DNA of 64,000 nucleotides from Paraburkholderia atlantica (GCF_009362785.1 NZ_WHNQ01000022.1:1-64000); one strand, 5' to 3'; positions 6,747 to 15,194 are shown, numbered from the stretch's first letter. Numbers and translations are program-made. The notes: a model not told the origin generated them from the sequence alone.

Positions 6747-7286
6747 ATGGCTCGTTTGCAAGAGTTTTACAAAGAGAAAGTTGTACCCGGCCTCATCGAG
6801 AAGTTCGGTTACAAGTCCGTGATGGAAGTGCCGCGCATCACCAAGATCACCCTGAATATGGGTCTTGGCGAAGCCGTCGCTGACAAGAAGATCATCGAAA
6901 ACGCCGTTGGCGATCTGACGAAGATCGCCGGTCAGAAGCCGGTGATCACGAAGGCACGCAAGGCAATCGCTGGCTTCAAGATCCGTCAGGGCTATCCGAT
7001 CGGCGCCATGGTCACGCTGCGTGGCCAGGCAATGTACGAATTCCTCGACCGTTTCGTGACGGTTGCGCTCCCCCGCGTGCGCGACTTCCGTGGCGTCTCG
7101 GGCAAGGCTTTCGATGGTCGCGGCAACTACAACATCGGTGTGAAAGAGCAGATCATTTTCCCCGAAATCGACTACGACAAGATCGACGCACTGCGTGGGC
7201 TGAACATCAGCATCACGACGACTGCGAAGACTGACGACGAAGCAAAGGCTCTGCTCGCCAGCTTCAAGTTCCCGTTCAGAAACTGA
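6747..7286 (+). CDS. rplE: 50S ribosomal protein L5
   Basis: 179 residues. YKSVMEVPRITKITLNMGLGEA, then QKPVITKARKAIAGFKIRQG and LRGLNISITTTAKTDDEAKALL are typical of L5, which binds 5S rRNA and contacts the P-site tRNA. It sits in the usual place between L24 and S14. Confidence 0.98.
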   Translation: MARLQEFYKEKVVPGLIEKFGYKSVMEVPRITKITLNMGLGEAVADKKIIENAVGDLTKIAGQKPVITKARKAIAGFKIRQGYPIGAMVTLRGQAMYEFLDRFVTVALPRVRDFRGVSGKAFDGRGNYNIGVKEQIIFPEIDYDKIDALRGLNISITTTAKTDDEAKALLASFKFPFRN

Positions 7287-7293
7287 GGTTACC

Positions 7294-7599
7294 GTGGCTA
7301 AACTGGCACTGATCGAACGTGAAAAGAAGCGTGCTCGCCTCGCCGCCAAGTACGCTCCCAAGCGTGCTGCACTGAAGGCAATCATTGGCGACATGAGCAA
7401 GTCGGAAGAAGAGCATTACGCAGCACGTCTGGAACTGCAGCAACTGCCGCGAAACTCTAACCCGACCCGTAAGCGCAATCGTTGCGCAATTACCGGTCGT
7501 CCGCGCGGCACGTTCCGTAAATTCGGCCTGGCGCGTAACAAGATTCGTGAAATCGCGTTCCGCGGCGAGATTCCTGGCCTGACCAAGGCGAGCTGGTAA
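7294..7599 (+). CDS. rpsN: 30S ribosomal protein S14 (long, zinc-free type)
   Basis: 101 residues starting at a GTG codon (MAKLALIEREKKRARLAAKY). The conserved NPTRKRNRCAITGRPRGTFRKFGLARNKIRE segment shows it is the long form without the two CxxC pairs of zinc-binding S14. It is a head protein of the 30S subunit, positioned between L5 and S8. Confidence 0.97.
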   Translation: MAKLALIEREKKRARLAAKYAPKRAALKAIIGDMSKSEEEHYAARLELQQLPRNSNPTRKRNRCAITGRPRGTFRKFGLARNKIREIAFRGEIPGLTKASW

Positions 7600-7613
7600 T
7601 AGGAGAAACATAA

Positions 7614-8009
7614 ATGAGCATGAGTGATCCTATCGCCGATATGCTGACTCGCATCCGCAATGCGCAGATGGTCGAGAAGGTTTCGGTGACTATGCCCTCG
7701 TCGAAAGTCAAGGTTGCGATTGCGCAGGTCCTGAAGGACGAAGGTTATATCGACGGTTTCGCAGTGAAGTCCGAAGGTGCGAAGTCGGAATTGAACATCG
7801 TGTTGAAGTATTACGCTGGCCGTCCGGTCATCGAGCGCATCGAACGCGTCTCGAAGCCTGGTCTGCGTGTGTACCGCGGCCGTAACGACATCCCCGTGGT
7901 CATGAATGGCCTGGGCGTGGCAATCGTGTCGACGCCGAAGGGCGTGATGACGGACCGCAAGGCACGTGCAACGGGCGTTGGCGGCGAAGTCATCTGCTAC
8001 GTCGCTTAA
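7614..8009 (+). CDS. rpsH: 30S ribosomal protein S8
   Basis: 131 residues from MSMSDPIADMLTRIRNAQ. A second ATG at 7620 is in frame, but the AGGAG at 7602-7606 fits 7614 better. The C-terminal STPKGVMTDRKARATGVGGEV is the conserved S8 rRNA-binding region. S8 is a primary 16S binder and, in E. coli, the translational repressor of the spc operon. Confidence 0.97.
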   Translation: MSMSDPIADMLTRIRNAQMVEKVSVTMPSSKVKVAIAQVLKDEGYIDGFAVKSEGAKSELNIVLKYYAGRPVIERIERVSKPGLRVYRGRNDIPVVMNGLGVAIVSTPKGVMTDRKARATGVGGEVICYVA

Positions 8010-8027
8010 GGCCGAAAGGAGAGAAAC

Positions 8028-8558
8028 ATGTCTCGAGTAGGTAAGAGCCCGATCGCGCTGCAAGGCGCGGAAGTGGCCCTGAGCGCCGACAGCATCACTG
8101 TCAAGGGGCCGCTGGGTACGATTTCGCAGGCTGCTAACAGCCTCGTGAAGGTGGTGAACGACAACGGCACGCTGAAGTTCGAGCCGGTCGATGAAAGCCG
8201 CGAAGCGAATGCGATGTCGGGCACGATGCGCGCACTGGTTGCGAACATGGTGCACGGCGTGACGAAGGGTTTCGAGCGCAAGCTGACGCTGGTTGGCGTT
8301 GGTTATCGCGCACAGGCGCAAGGCGACAAGCTGAACCTGTCGCTGGGTTTCTCGCACCCGGTGGTGCACCAGATGCCGGCTGGCGTCAAGGCAGAAACCC
8401 CGTCGCAAACCGAAATCGTGATCAAGGGGATCAACAAGCAACAAGTCGGTCAAGTCGCTGCAGAAGTGCGCGGCTACCGTCCGCCGGAGCCCTACAAGGG
8501 CAAGGGCGTGCGTTACGCCGATGAGGTTGTGATCCTCAAAGAAACGAAGAAGAAGTAA
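8028..8558 (+). CDS. rplF: 50S ribosomal protein L6
   Basis: 176 residues starting MSRVGKSPIALQGAEV, with the two-repeat L6 fold, ANMVHGVTKGFERKLTLVGVGYRAQ and the C-terminal VRGYRPPEPYKGKGVRYADE signature. It binds 23S rRNA near the sarcin-ricin loop. A strong GAAAGGAGAG ribosome binding site precedes it. Confidence 0.98.
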   Translation: MSRVGKSPIALQGAEVALSADSITVKGPLGTISQAANSLVKVVNDNGTLKFEPVDESREANAMSGTMRALVANMVHGVTKGFERKLTLVGVGYRAQAQGDKLNLSLGFSHPVVHQMPAGVKAETPSQTEIVIKGINKQQVGQVAAEVRGYRPPEPYKGKGVRYADEVVILKETKKK

Positions 8559-8570
8559 GGGTGCGCAATC

Positions 8571-8936
8571 ATGGATAAGACTCAATCTCGCCTGCGCCGC
8601 GCTCGTCAGACGCGTATCAAGATCGCTGAGCTGCAGGTCGCGCGTCTCGCCGTGCATCGCACGAACACGCACATCTATGCGCAAGTGTTCTCGCCGTGCG
8701 GCACCAAGGTGCTCGCCAGCGCGTCGACGCTCGAAGCCGAAGTGCGTGCGCAACTGGCCGATCAATCGGGCAAGGGCGGCAACGTTGCTGCTGCGACCCT
8801 GATCGGCAAGCGCATTGCAGAAAAGGCTAAGGCTGCCGGCATCGAATCCGTCGCCTTCGACCGTTCGGGTTTCCGTTACCACGGCCGCGTGAAAGCGCTG
8901 GCTGATGCGGCGCGCGAAGCCGGACTCAAGTTCTAA
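8571..8936 (+). CDS. rplR: 50S ribosomal protein L18
   Basis: 121 residues. The basic N-terminus RLRRARQTRIKIAE and the C-terminal VAFDRSGFRYHGRVKALADAAREAGL match L18, a 5S rRNA-binding protein of the central protuberance with L5. Confidence 0.98.
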   Translation: MDKTQSRLRRARQTRIKIAELQVARLAVHRTNTHIYAQVFSPCGTKVLASASTLEAEVRAQLADQSGKGGNVAAATLIGKRIAEKAKAAGIESVAFDRSGFRYHGRVKALADAAREAGLKF

Positions 8937-8950
8937 GGGAAGAATTCGTC

Positions 8951-9469
8951 ATGGCAAAGATGCAAGCTAAAGTTCAGGCTGACGAACGCGACGACGGCCT
9001 TCGTGAAAAGATGATCTCGGTCAACCGCGTGACCAAGGTGGTGAAGGGTGGCCGTATTCTCGGCTTCGCTGCACTGACCGTGGTTGGCGACGGTGATGGC
9101 CGCGTCGGTATGGGCAAGGGTAAGGCCAAGGAAGTGCCGGTCGCTGTCCAGAAGGCGATGGAACAGGCTCGGCGCAACATGTTCAAGGTGCCGCTGAAGA
9201 ACGGTACCCTGCAACACGAAGTGCACGGCAAGCACGGCGCATCGACGGTCCTCCTCGCTCCGGCGAAGGATGGTACTGGTGTGATCGCTGGCGGCCCGAT
9301 GCGCGCAGTGTTCGACGTGATGGGCGTGCAGAACGTCGTGGCTAAGAGCCACGGTTCGACGAACCCGTACAACCTCGTTCGTGCGACGCTCGACGGCCTG
9401 CGCAAGCAGTCCACGCCGGCCGACATCGCTGCGAAGCGTGGCAAGTCCGTCGAAGAAATTCTGGGCTAA
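8951..9469 (+). CDS. rpsE: 30S ribosomal protein S5
   Basis: 172 residues with the double-stranded RNA-binding-like N-terminal domain (LREKMISVNRVTKVVKGGRI, VVGDGDGRVGMGKGKAKEVPVAV) and a C-terminal domain with GGPMRAVFDVMGVQNVVAKSHGS. S5 is a fidelity protein, with S4, at the decoding centre and mRNA entrance. Confidence 0.98.
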   Translation: MAKMQAKVQADERDDGLREKMISVNRVTKVVKGGRILGFAALTVVGDGDGRVGMGKGKAKEVPVAVQKAMEQARRNMFKVPLKNGTLQHEVHGKHGASTVLLAPAKDGTGVIAGGPMRAVFDVMGVQNVVAKSHGSTNPYNLVRATLDGLRKQSTPADIAAKRGKSVEEILG

Positions 9470-9481
9470 AAGGTGGACACC

Positions 9482-9664
9482 ATGTCTGATAAAACTGTCA
9501 AGGTCCAGCTCGTCAAGAGCCTGATCGGCACCCGTGAATCGCACCGTGCAACGGTGCGTGGCTTGGGCCTGCGCCGACTCAACTCGGTTAGCGAGTTGCA
9601 GGATACGCCGGCTGTGCGCGGCATGATCAACAAGGTTTCGTACCTCGTTAAGGTCATCAGCTAA
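9482..9664 (+). CDS. rpmD: 50S ribosomal protein L30
   Basis: 60 residues starting MSDKTVKVQLVKSLIGT. A GTG at 9473 is in frame, but AAAAGGTGG before 9482 and the family length favour 9482. RATVRGLGLRRLNSVSELQDTPAVRGMI is the conserved L30 core. It lies between S5 and L15 as usual. Confidence 0.97.
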   Translation: MSDKTVKVQLVKSLIGTRESHRATVRGLGLRRLNSVSELQDTPAVRGMINKVSYLVKVIS

Positions 9665-9693
9665 GCGGCTGATCAGGACTCAAGGAGTTGATA

Positions 9694-10128
9694 ATGGAAT
9701 TGAATAACCTGAAGCCGGCTGAAGGCGCGAAGCACGCAAAGCGTCGCGTTGGTCGCGGCATCGGCTCCGGCCTCGGCAAGACCGCTGGCCGTGGTCATAA
9801 GGGTCAGAAGTCGCGTTCGGGCGGCTTTCACAAGGTTGGCTTCGAAGGCGGTCAAATGCCGCTGCAACGTCGCCTGCCGAAGCGTGGCTTCACCTCGCTG
9901 ACGAAGGAATTCGTCGGTGAAGTGCGTCTTTCGGATCTGGAGAAGCTGCCGGTCGACGAAGTCGATCTGCTGGCTCTCAAACAAGCCGGCCTGGTCGGCG
10001 AGCTGATCCGTAGCGCCAAGATCATTGCAACGGGCGAGCTCAAGCGCAAGGTCGTTGTGAAGGGTCTGGGTGCGACGAAGAGCGCACGCGCTGCTATCGA
10101 AGCAGCCGGTGGCTCGTTTGCCGAGTAA
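9694..10128 (+). CDS. rplO: 50S ribosomal protein L15
   Basis: 144 residues from MELNNLKPAEGAKHAKRRVGRG. The Gly/Arg-rich N-terminal extension (GIGSGLGKTAGRGHKGQKSR) penetrates 23S rRNA, and the C-terminal half ends ARAAIEAAGGSF. An in-frame TTG at 9688 is inside the ribosome binding site spacing and unlikely. It is followed by secY after 46 nt. Confidence 0.98.
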   Translation: MELNNLKPAEGAKHAKRRVGRGIGSGLGKTAGRGHKGQKSRSGGFHKVGFEGGQMPLQRRLPKRGFTSLTKEFVGEVRLSDLEKLPVDEVDLLALKQAGLVGELIRSAKIIATGELKRKVVVKGLGATKSARAAIEAAGGSFAE

Positions 10129-10174
10129 CGCGCAAGTTATTTGCCGTCACTAGCATTTGCATCGGAGAAGGTAC

Positions 10175-11521
10175 TTGGCTAACAGCCCGAGTCTCGCAAA
10201 ACCCGGTCGCAGCGCGGCGAAGTTTGGCGATCTGCGTCGGCGAGCAGTGTTCTTGCTGCTGGCGCTGGTCGTCTACCGTATCGGCGCGCATATTCCGGTG
10301 CCGGGTATCGACCCGGACCAACTGGCGAAGTTGTTCCAAAGCCAGTCGGGCGGCATCCTTGGCATGTTCAACATGTTCTCGGGTGGCGCACTTTCGCGGT
10401 TCACGATTTTCGCGCTGGGGATCATGCCGTACATTTCGGCGTCGATCATCATGCAGTTGCTGGCGATTGTCTCGCCGCAACTCGAGGCGCTGAAAAAGGA
10501 AGGGCAGGCAGGTCAACGGAAGATTACGCAGTACACGCGGATCTTCACGGTTGTGCTGGCGACGTTCCAGGCGTTCGGTATTGCCGTCGCGCTGGAAAAT
10601 CAGCCGGGCCTCGTGATCGATCCGGGAATGGTTTTCCGGTTGACGACGGTCGTGACGCTGGTGACCGGCACGATGTTCCTGATGTGGCTGGGTGAGCAGA
10701 TCACGGAGCGCGGGCTTGGCAACGGTATCTCGATCATCATTTTTGGCGGTATTGCGGCGGGTTTCCCGAACGCAATCGGTGGGCTCTTTGAACTGGTGCG
10801 AACCGGCTCGATGAGTATCATCTCGGCGATTATTGTCGTCGCGCTGATTGCTGCTGTGACGTATCTGGTGGTGTTCATCGAGCGCGGCCAGCGCAAGATT
10901 CTTGTGAACTATGCGAAGCGGCAGGTGGGCAACAAGATTTACGGCGGCCAGTCTTCGCATTTGCCGCTGAAGCTGAACATGTCGGGAGTGATTCCGCCGA
11001 TCTTCGCATCGTCGATCATTCTCTTCCCGGCAACTATCCTGAACTGGTTCAGTTCGGGTTCGCGTACCAGCTGGTTCGCAGACACGTTGCACAACGTGGC
11101 CGAAGCCCTGAAGCCCGGTCAACCCGTGTACGTGTTGCTGTACGCGTTGGCGATCGTTTTCTTCTGCTTCTTCTACACCGCACTGGTGTTCAACAGCAGG
11201 GAAACGGCCGACAACCTGAAAAAGAGTGGCGCTTTCGTCCCTGGCATCCGCCCGGGCGATCAGACGGCGCGATATATCGACCGCATCCTTACGCGTCTGA
11301 CGCTGGCCGGTGCGATCTACATCGTGTTCGTTTGCCTGCTGCCCGAATTTCTGGTGCTGCGCTGGAACGTGCCGTTTTATTTTGGTGGAACGTCGCTGCT
11401 GATCATTGTCGTCGTCACAATGGATTTCATGGCGCAGGTGCAGTCGTACGTTATGTCGCAACAGTATGAATCGCTGCTCAAGAAAGCTAATTTCAAAGGC
11501 GGCGGCGTCCCGATGCGTTGA
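10175..11521 (+). CDS. secY: Protein translocase subunit SecY
   Basis: 448 residues, ten predicted membrane helices. It starts at a TTG codon that encodes the family start (M)ANSPSLAKPGRSAAKFGDLRRR and has GGAGAAGG 4-11 nt upstream. A TTG at 10157 would add six unrelated residues. SecY is the protein-conducting channel with SecE and SecG. Seen motifs are the plug/TM2 region GILGMFNMFSGGALSRFTIFALGI and cytoplasmic loop ERGQRKILVNYAKRQVG. It overlaps the infA translation signals and lies in its standard place between L15 and IF-1. Confidence 0.97.
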   Translation: MANSPSLAKPGRSAAKFGDLRRRAVFLLLALVVYRIGAHIPVPGIDPDQLAKLFQSQSGGILGMFNMFSGGALSRFTIFALGIMPYISASIIMQLLAIVSPQLEALKKEGQAGQRKITQYTRIFTVVLATFQAFGIAVALENQPGLVIDPGMVFRLTTVVTLVTGTMFLMWLGEQITERGLGNGISIIIFGGIAAGFPNAIGGLFELVRTGSMSIISAIIVVALIAAVTYLVVFIERGQRKILVNYAKRQVGNKIYGGQSSHLPLKLNMSGVIPPIFASSIILFPATILNWFSSGSRTSWFADTLHNVAEALKPGQPVYVLLYALAIVFFCFFYTALVFNSRETADNLKKSGAFVPGIRPGDQTARYIDRILTRLTLAGAIYIVFVCLLPEFLVLRWNVPFYFGGTSLLIIVVVTMDFMAQVQSYVMSQQYESLLKKANFKGGGVPMR

Positions 11522-11529
11522 AAGGACTT

Positions 11530-11748
11530 ATGGCCAAAGACGATGTGATCCAGATGCAGGGCGAAGTAATTGAGAACCTGCCTAACGCTACCTTCAGGGT
11601 GAAGCTGGAAAACGGCCATGTCGTGTTGGGACACATATCCGGCAAGATGCGGATGCACTACATCCGAATCCTGCCGGGCGACAAGGTGACGGTTGAATTG
11701 ACGCCTTACGATCTGTCGCGTGCGCGGATCGTCTTCCGGGCGAAGTGA
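11530..11748 (+). CDS. infA: Translation initiation factor IF-1
   Basis: 72 residues, the exact family length, starting MAKDDVIQMQGEVIENLPNATF and ending YDLSRARIVFRAK, an S1-type OB fold. IF-1 occupies the ribosomal A site during initiation. A TTG at 11518 is in frame but lies inside the secY end. AAAGGA precedes the ATG at 11530. Confidence 0.97.
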   Translation: MAKDDVIQMQGEVIENLPNATFRVKLENGHVVLGHISGKMRMHYIRILPGDKVTVELTPYDLSRARIVFRAK

Positions 11749-11768
11749 TTTGAAAAAAGGGTAATATC

Positions 11769-11885
11769 ATGAAAGTGATGGCATCGGTTAAGCGCATTTG
11801 CCGCAATTGCAAGATTATCAAGCGCAAAGGCGTTGTGCGCGTGATTTGCAGCTCTGATCCGCGCCACAAACAGCGTCAAGGCTGA
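11769..11885 (+). CDS. rpmJ: 50S ribosomal protein L36 (zinc-ribbon form)
   Basis: 38 residues: [20 protein letters not shown] followed by the short remainder ending RHKQRQG. Cys11, Cys14, Cys27 and His33 form the L36 zinc ribbon, so this is the zinc-binding (C+) form. It is the smallest protein of the 50S subunit. It is in the standard position between infA and rpsM. Confidence 0.97.
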
Positions 11886-11926
11886 ACGCCGCGCTTTTGC
11901 TTGCGCTTTTTGTTTGAGGAAAAACA

Positions 11927-12292
11927 ATGGCTCGTATCGCAGGGGTTAACATCCCGAATCACCAGCATACTGAAATCGGCCTGACGGCTATTTACGGTAT
12001 CGGTCGCACGCGCTCGCGCGACATTTGCGTCGCTGCTGGTGTGGCATTTTCGAAGAAGGTCAAAGACCTGACTGACGCAGACCTCGAAAAGCTGCGTGAA
12101 GAAGTCGGCAAGTTCATCGTTGAAGGCGATCTGCGCCGTGAAACGACGATGAACATCAAGCGCCTGATGGATCTCGGCTGCTATCGTGGCGTGCGGCATC
12201 GTAAGGGTCTCCCCCTGCGCGGCCAGCGTACGCGTACGAATGCCCGTACGCGCAAGGGTCCGCGTCGTGCAGCGCAATCGCTGAAGAAGTAA
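11927..12292 (+). CDS. rpsM: 30S ribosomal protein S13
   Basis: 121 residues starting MARIAGVNIPNHQHTEIGLTAIYGIGRTRS, with the basic tail RGQRTRTNARTRKGPRRA that contacts P-site tRNA. First gene of the alpha block (S13-S11-S4-RpoA-L17). Confidence 0.98.
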   Translation: MARIAGVNIPNHQHTEIGLTAIYGIGRTRSRDICVAAGVAFSKKVKDLTDADLEKLREEVGKFIVEGDLRRETTMNIKRLMDLGCYRGVRHRKGLPLRGQRTRTNARTRKGPRRAAQSLKK

Positions 12293-12320
12293 GCGGAACT
12301 GACAGTTACAGGAAAACGTA

Positions 12321-12725
12321 ATGGCTAAGGCTTCGAACAACTCCGCGGCGCAACGCGTTCGCAAGAAGGTCAAGAAGAACGTCGCCGAGGGCGTGGTTCA
12401 CGTTCACGCGTCGTTCAACAACACCATCATCACGATCACCGATCGTCAAGGCAACGCGCTTGCCTGGGCAACCTCGGGCGGTCAGGGCTTCAAGGGTTCG
12501 CGTAAGTCGACCCCGTTTGCAGCTCAGGTCGCAGCTGAGTCGGCTGGCCGCGTGGCGATGGAATACGGCGTGAAGAACCTCGAAGTGCGGATCAAGGGCC
12601 CCGGTCCTGGCCGTGAATCGGCGGTGCGCGCGCTGCATGGTCTTGGCATCAAGATCACCGCGATCTCCGACGTGACGCCGGTCCCGCACAACGGCTGCCG
12701 TCCGCCGAAGCGTCGTCGTATCTAA
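12321..12725 (+). CDS. rpsK: 30S ribosomal protein S11
   Basis: 134 residues. VHVHASFNNTIITITDRQGN and the C-terminal DVTPVPHNGCRPPKRRRI are diagnostic for S11, a platform protein near the mRNA exit. A 147-nt gap with two hairpins separates it from rpsD. Confidence 0.98.
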   Translation: MAKASNNSAAQRVRKKVKKNVAEGVVHVHASFNNTIITITDRQGNALAWATSGGQGFKGSRKSTPFAAQVAAESAGRVAMEYGVKNLEVRIKGPGPGRESAVRALHGLGIKITAISDVTPVPHNGCRPPKRRRI

Positions 12726-12750
12726 GACGCGGGTTTTGCGAGCGCCTGTT

Positions 12751-12848
12751 GCCGCCTTGCGCGGCGGCGGGCTGCGCGCGTTATTGAATTGACTAAGCCC
12801 ACCGTTCGACCCAAAGGGTTCGGACTAGCGCGAGTGGAAGCACTCGCG
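12751..12848 (+). other. Two hairpins in the rpsK-rpsD gap
   Basis: A 6-bp GC stem (12751-12756 with 12763-12768) and a perfect 8-bp stem with a GAAG tetraloop (12829-12836 with 12841-12848) lie in the 147-nt gap. The second is 24 nt before the rpsD GTG, next to its ribosome binding site. There is no T-run, so they are not simple terminators. S4 is the translational regulator of the alpha operon in E. coli (at rpsM), so these are candidate regulatory or processing sites. Confidence 0.4.
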
Positions 12849-12872
12849 TGATTAATCACAGAAGGAATCAAC

Positions 12873-13496
12873 GTGGCACGTTATATCGGCCCCAAGGCCA
12901 AGCTGTCCCGCCGTGAAGGCACTGACCTCTTCCTGAAGAGCGCTCGCCGTTCGCTCGCTGACAAGTGCAAGCTGGACAGCAAGCCCGGCCAGCACGGCCG
13001 CACCTCGGGCGCGCGCACGTCCGACTATGGCACGCAGCTCCGCGAGAAGCAAAAAGTAAAGCGTATCTACGGTGTCCTCGAGCGCCAGTTCCGTCGCTAC
13101 TTCGCTGAAGCAGACCGCCTGAAGGGCAACACGGGTGAAAACCTGCTGCAACTGCTCGAATCGCGTCTGGACAACGTCGTGTATCGGATGGGCTTCGGCT
13201 CGACGCGTGCCGAAGCACGGCAGCTGGTTGGCCACAAGGCAATCACCGTGAACGGCGTCGTGACGAACATCCCGTCGATGCAAGTGAAGGCTGGCGACGT
13301 CGTCGCTGTACGCGAACAGAAGCGGAAGCAGGCTCGCATCATCGAGGCGCTGTCGCTCGCCGAACAAGGCGGCATGCCGAGCTGGGTTGCGGTCGACGCG
13401 AAGAAGTTCGAAGGTACCTTCAAGCAGAAGCCGGAACGCAGCGACATCGCTGGCGACATCAACGAAAGCCTGATCGTCGAATTGTATTCGCGGTAA
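12873..13496 (+). CDS. rpsD: 30S ribosomal protein S4
   Basis: 207 residues from a GTG start (MARYIGPKAKLSRREGTDLFL) with GAAGGA upstream. The S4 RNA-binding domain contains RLDNVVYRMGFGSTRAEARQLVGHKAITVNG. The zinc-binding Cys cluster of some S4 proteins is absent (one Cys, in DKCKLDSKPGQHG). S4 starts 16S rRNA assembly. Confidence 0.98.
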   Translation: MARYIGPKAKLSRREGTDLFLKSARRSLADKCKLDSKPGQHGRTSGARTSDYGTQLREKQKVKRIYGVLERQFRRYFAEADRLKGNTGENLLQLLESRLDNVVYRMGFGSTRAEARQLVGHKAITVNGVVTNIPSMQVKAGDVVAVREQKRKQARIIEALSLAEQGGMPSWVAVDAKKFEGTFKQKPERSDIAGDINESLIVELYSR

Positions 13497-13620
13497 TCGG
13501 ATTGACGGCCGGGGCGCCCTGATTGCGTTGCGCAAGGGGGTGTCTCGGCTGTTTATTTTCAGGTTGTTACCGGTCAGCCTTATCGGTGTAACGAGCCGAG
13601 GGTATTGAAAAGGAAAACCT

Positions 13621-14598
13621 ATGCAAACCAGTTTGTTGAAGCCCAAGATCATTGCAGTTGAATCGCTTGGCGAGAGCCACGCGAAAGTGGTCATGGAACC
13701 GTTTGAACGCGGTTATGGCCACACCTTGGGTAACGCGCTTCGGCGCGTGCTATTGTCGTCGATGGTCGGTTATGCCCCGACCGAGGTGACGATTGCAGGC
13801 GTCGTGCATGAGTATTCGACGCTCGACGGTGTGCAAGAGGATGTGGTCAACCTGTTGTTGAACCTGAAGGGCGTCGTCTTTAAGCTGCATAATCGTGACG
13901 AAGTGACGGTTACGCTGCGCAAGGAAGGCGAAGGCGTGGTAACCGCCGGTGATATCGAACTCGCACACGATTGCGAAGTCATCAATCCGGACCACGTGAT
14001 TGCGCATCTGTCGAAGGGTGGCAAGCTCGACGTGCAGATCAAGGTGGAAAAGGGCCGCGGCTATGTGCCGGGCAATGTGCGTCGTTACGGTGAAGAGTCG
14101 GCCAAGATTATCGGCCGAATCGTGCTGGACGCGTCGTTTTCGCCGGTTCGTCGCGTGAGCTACGCGGTGGAAAGCGCTCGTGTCGAGCAGCGCACCGACC
14201 TCGACAAACTCGTGATGAACATCGAAACCAACGGTGTGATTTCGCCGGAAGAAGCGATCCGCCAATCGGCGCGCATTCTGGTCGATCAGCTGTCGGTGTT
14301 CGCGGCGCTGGAAGGTACCGAAGCAGCGGCAGAAGCGCCGTCGCGCGCACCGCAGATCGATCCGATCCTGCTGCGCCCGGTCGACGATCTGGAACTGACG
14401 GTTCGTTCCGCGAACTGCCTGAAGGCCGAGAACATCTACTACATCGGCGACCTGATCCAGCGTACCGAGAACGAGCTGCTCAAGACTCCGAATCTGGGTC
14501 GCAAGTCGCTGAACGAGATTAAGGAAGTTCTGGCATCGCGCGGTCTGACGCTCGGCATGAAGCTCGAAAACTGGCCGCCAGCTGGTCTCGACAAGTAA
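13621..14598 (+). CDS. rpoA: DNA-directed RNA polymerase subunit alpha
   Basis: 325 residues. The N-terminal dimerisation/assembly domain has GYGHTLGNALRRVLLSSM. The C-terminal domain, which contacts UP elements and activators, has LRPVDDLELTVRSANCLKAENI and NLGRKSLNEIKEVLASRGL. The 124-nt upstream gap contains a 7-bp long-range stem (13544-13550 with 13594-13600). Flanked by rpsD and rplQ, the universal alpha-operon order. Confidence 0.98.
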   Translation: MQTSLLKPKIIAVESLGESHAKVVMEPFERGYGHTLGNALRRVLLSSMVGYAPTEVTIAGVVHEYSTLDGVQEDVVNLLLNLKGVVFKLHNRDEVTVTLRKEGEGVVTAGDIELAHDCEVINPDHVIAHLSKGGKLDVQIKVEKGRGYVPGNVRRYGEESAKIIGRIVLDASFSPVRRVSYAVESARVEQRTDLDKLVMNIETNGVISPEEAIRQSARILVDQLSVFAALEGTEAAAEAPSRAPQIDPILLRPVDDLELTVRSANCLKAENIYYIGDLIQRTENELLKTPNLGRKSLNEIKEVLASRGLTLGMKLENWPPAGLDK

Positions 14599-14647
14599 GC
14601 GGACAGCTTGGTTGGGTGTAACCCACGAATTGCACTGCTGTACTGTA

Positions 14648-14677
14648 CTGGCAAAGACGCGGATTTTCCTTTAAAAT
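14648..14677 (+). promoter_or_regulatory. Candidate sigma70 promoter for rplQ, -10 inside a hairpin
   Basis: CTGGCA at 14648-14653 (four of six), an 18-nt spacer and TAAAAT at 14672-14677 (five of six). The predicted start is near 14684 in the 3' arm of the hairpin at 14654-14686, leaving a leader of about 97 nt before rplQ. The geometry is the same as at the S10/spc junction. Confidence 0.5.
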
Positions 14678-14695
14678 CCGCGTCTTGTCTTTTTT
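14654..14695 (+). terminator. Perfect 14-bp hairpin plus T-run between rpoA and rplQ
   Basis: AAGACGCGGATTTT (14654-14667) pairs perfectly with 14673-14686 across a 5-nt CCTTT loop and is followed by GTCTTTTTT. It has the form of an intrinsic terminator for transcripts leaving rpoA, yet the candidate rplQ -10 box lies within its loop and 3' arm. Confidence 0.7.
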
Positions 14696-14780
14696 AACTA
14701 CCGGCCCGTGCGCTCACTGTTTGCTGCAGAGCGAGTGCGATAGAAGAGCTGGACCAAAACTTTGAACTGAAGGAATTAAC

Positions 14781-15173
14781 ATGCGTCACCGTCATGGTCT
14801 GCGGAAACTGAACCGCACGAGCAGCCACCGTCTGGCAATGCTCCGTAACATGTCCAACTCGCTGATCGAGCACGAAGTCATCAAGACCACGCTGCCCAAG
14901 GCGAAGGAACTACGTAAAGTCGTCGAGCCGCTGATCACGCTCGGCAAGAAGCCGTCGCTGGCAAACCGTCGTCTGGCGTTCAACCGCCTGCGCGATCGTG
15001 ACTCGGTCACGAAGCTGTTTGACGTGCTCGGCCCGCGCTACGCAAACCGTCCGGGCGGCTACCTGCGCGTGCTGAAGTTCGGCTTCCGCGTTGGTGACAA
15101 TGCGCCGATGGCACTGGTTGAACTGCTCGACCGTCCGGAAGTTGAAGAAACGGAAGTGCAAGAGGCAGAGTAA
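14781..15173 (+). CDS. rplQ: 50S ribosomal protein L17
   Basis: 130 residues starting MRHRHGLRKLNRTSSHRLAM, with KTTLPKAKELRKVVEPLITLGK in the middle and an acidic C-terminal end. L17 lies at the tunnel exit side of the 50S subunit. It is 182 nt from rpoA, with its own candidate promoter, and is followed by a strong terminator. Confidence 0.98.
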   Translation: MRHRHGLRKLNRTSSHRLAMLRNMSNSLIEHEVIKTTLPKAKELRKVVEPLITLGKKPSLANRRLAFNRLRDRDSVTKLFDVLGPRYANRPGGYLRVLKFGFRVGDNAPMALVELLDRPEVEETEVQEAE

Positions 15174-15194
15174 GCTTTTTGGTTCCGACGAAAG

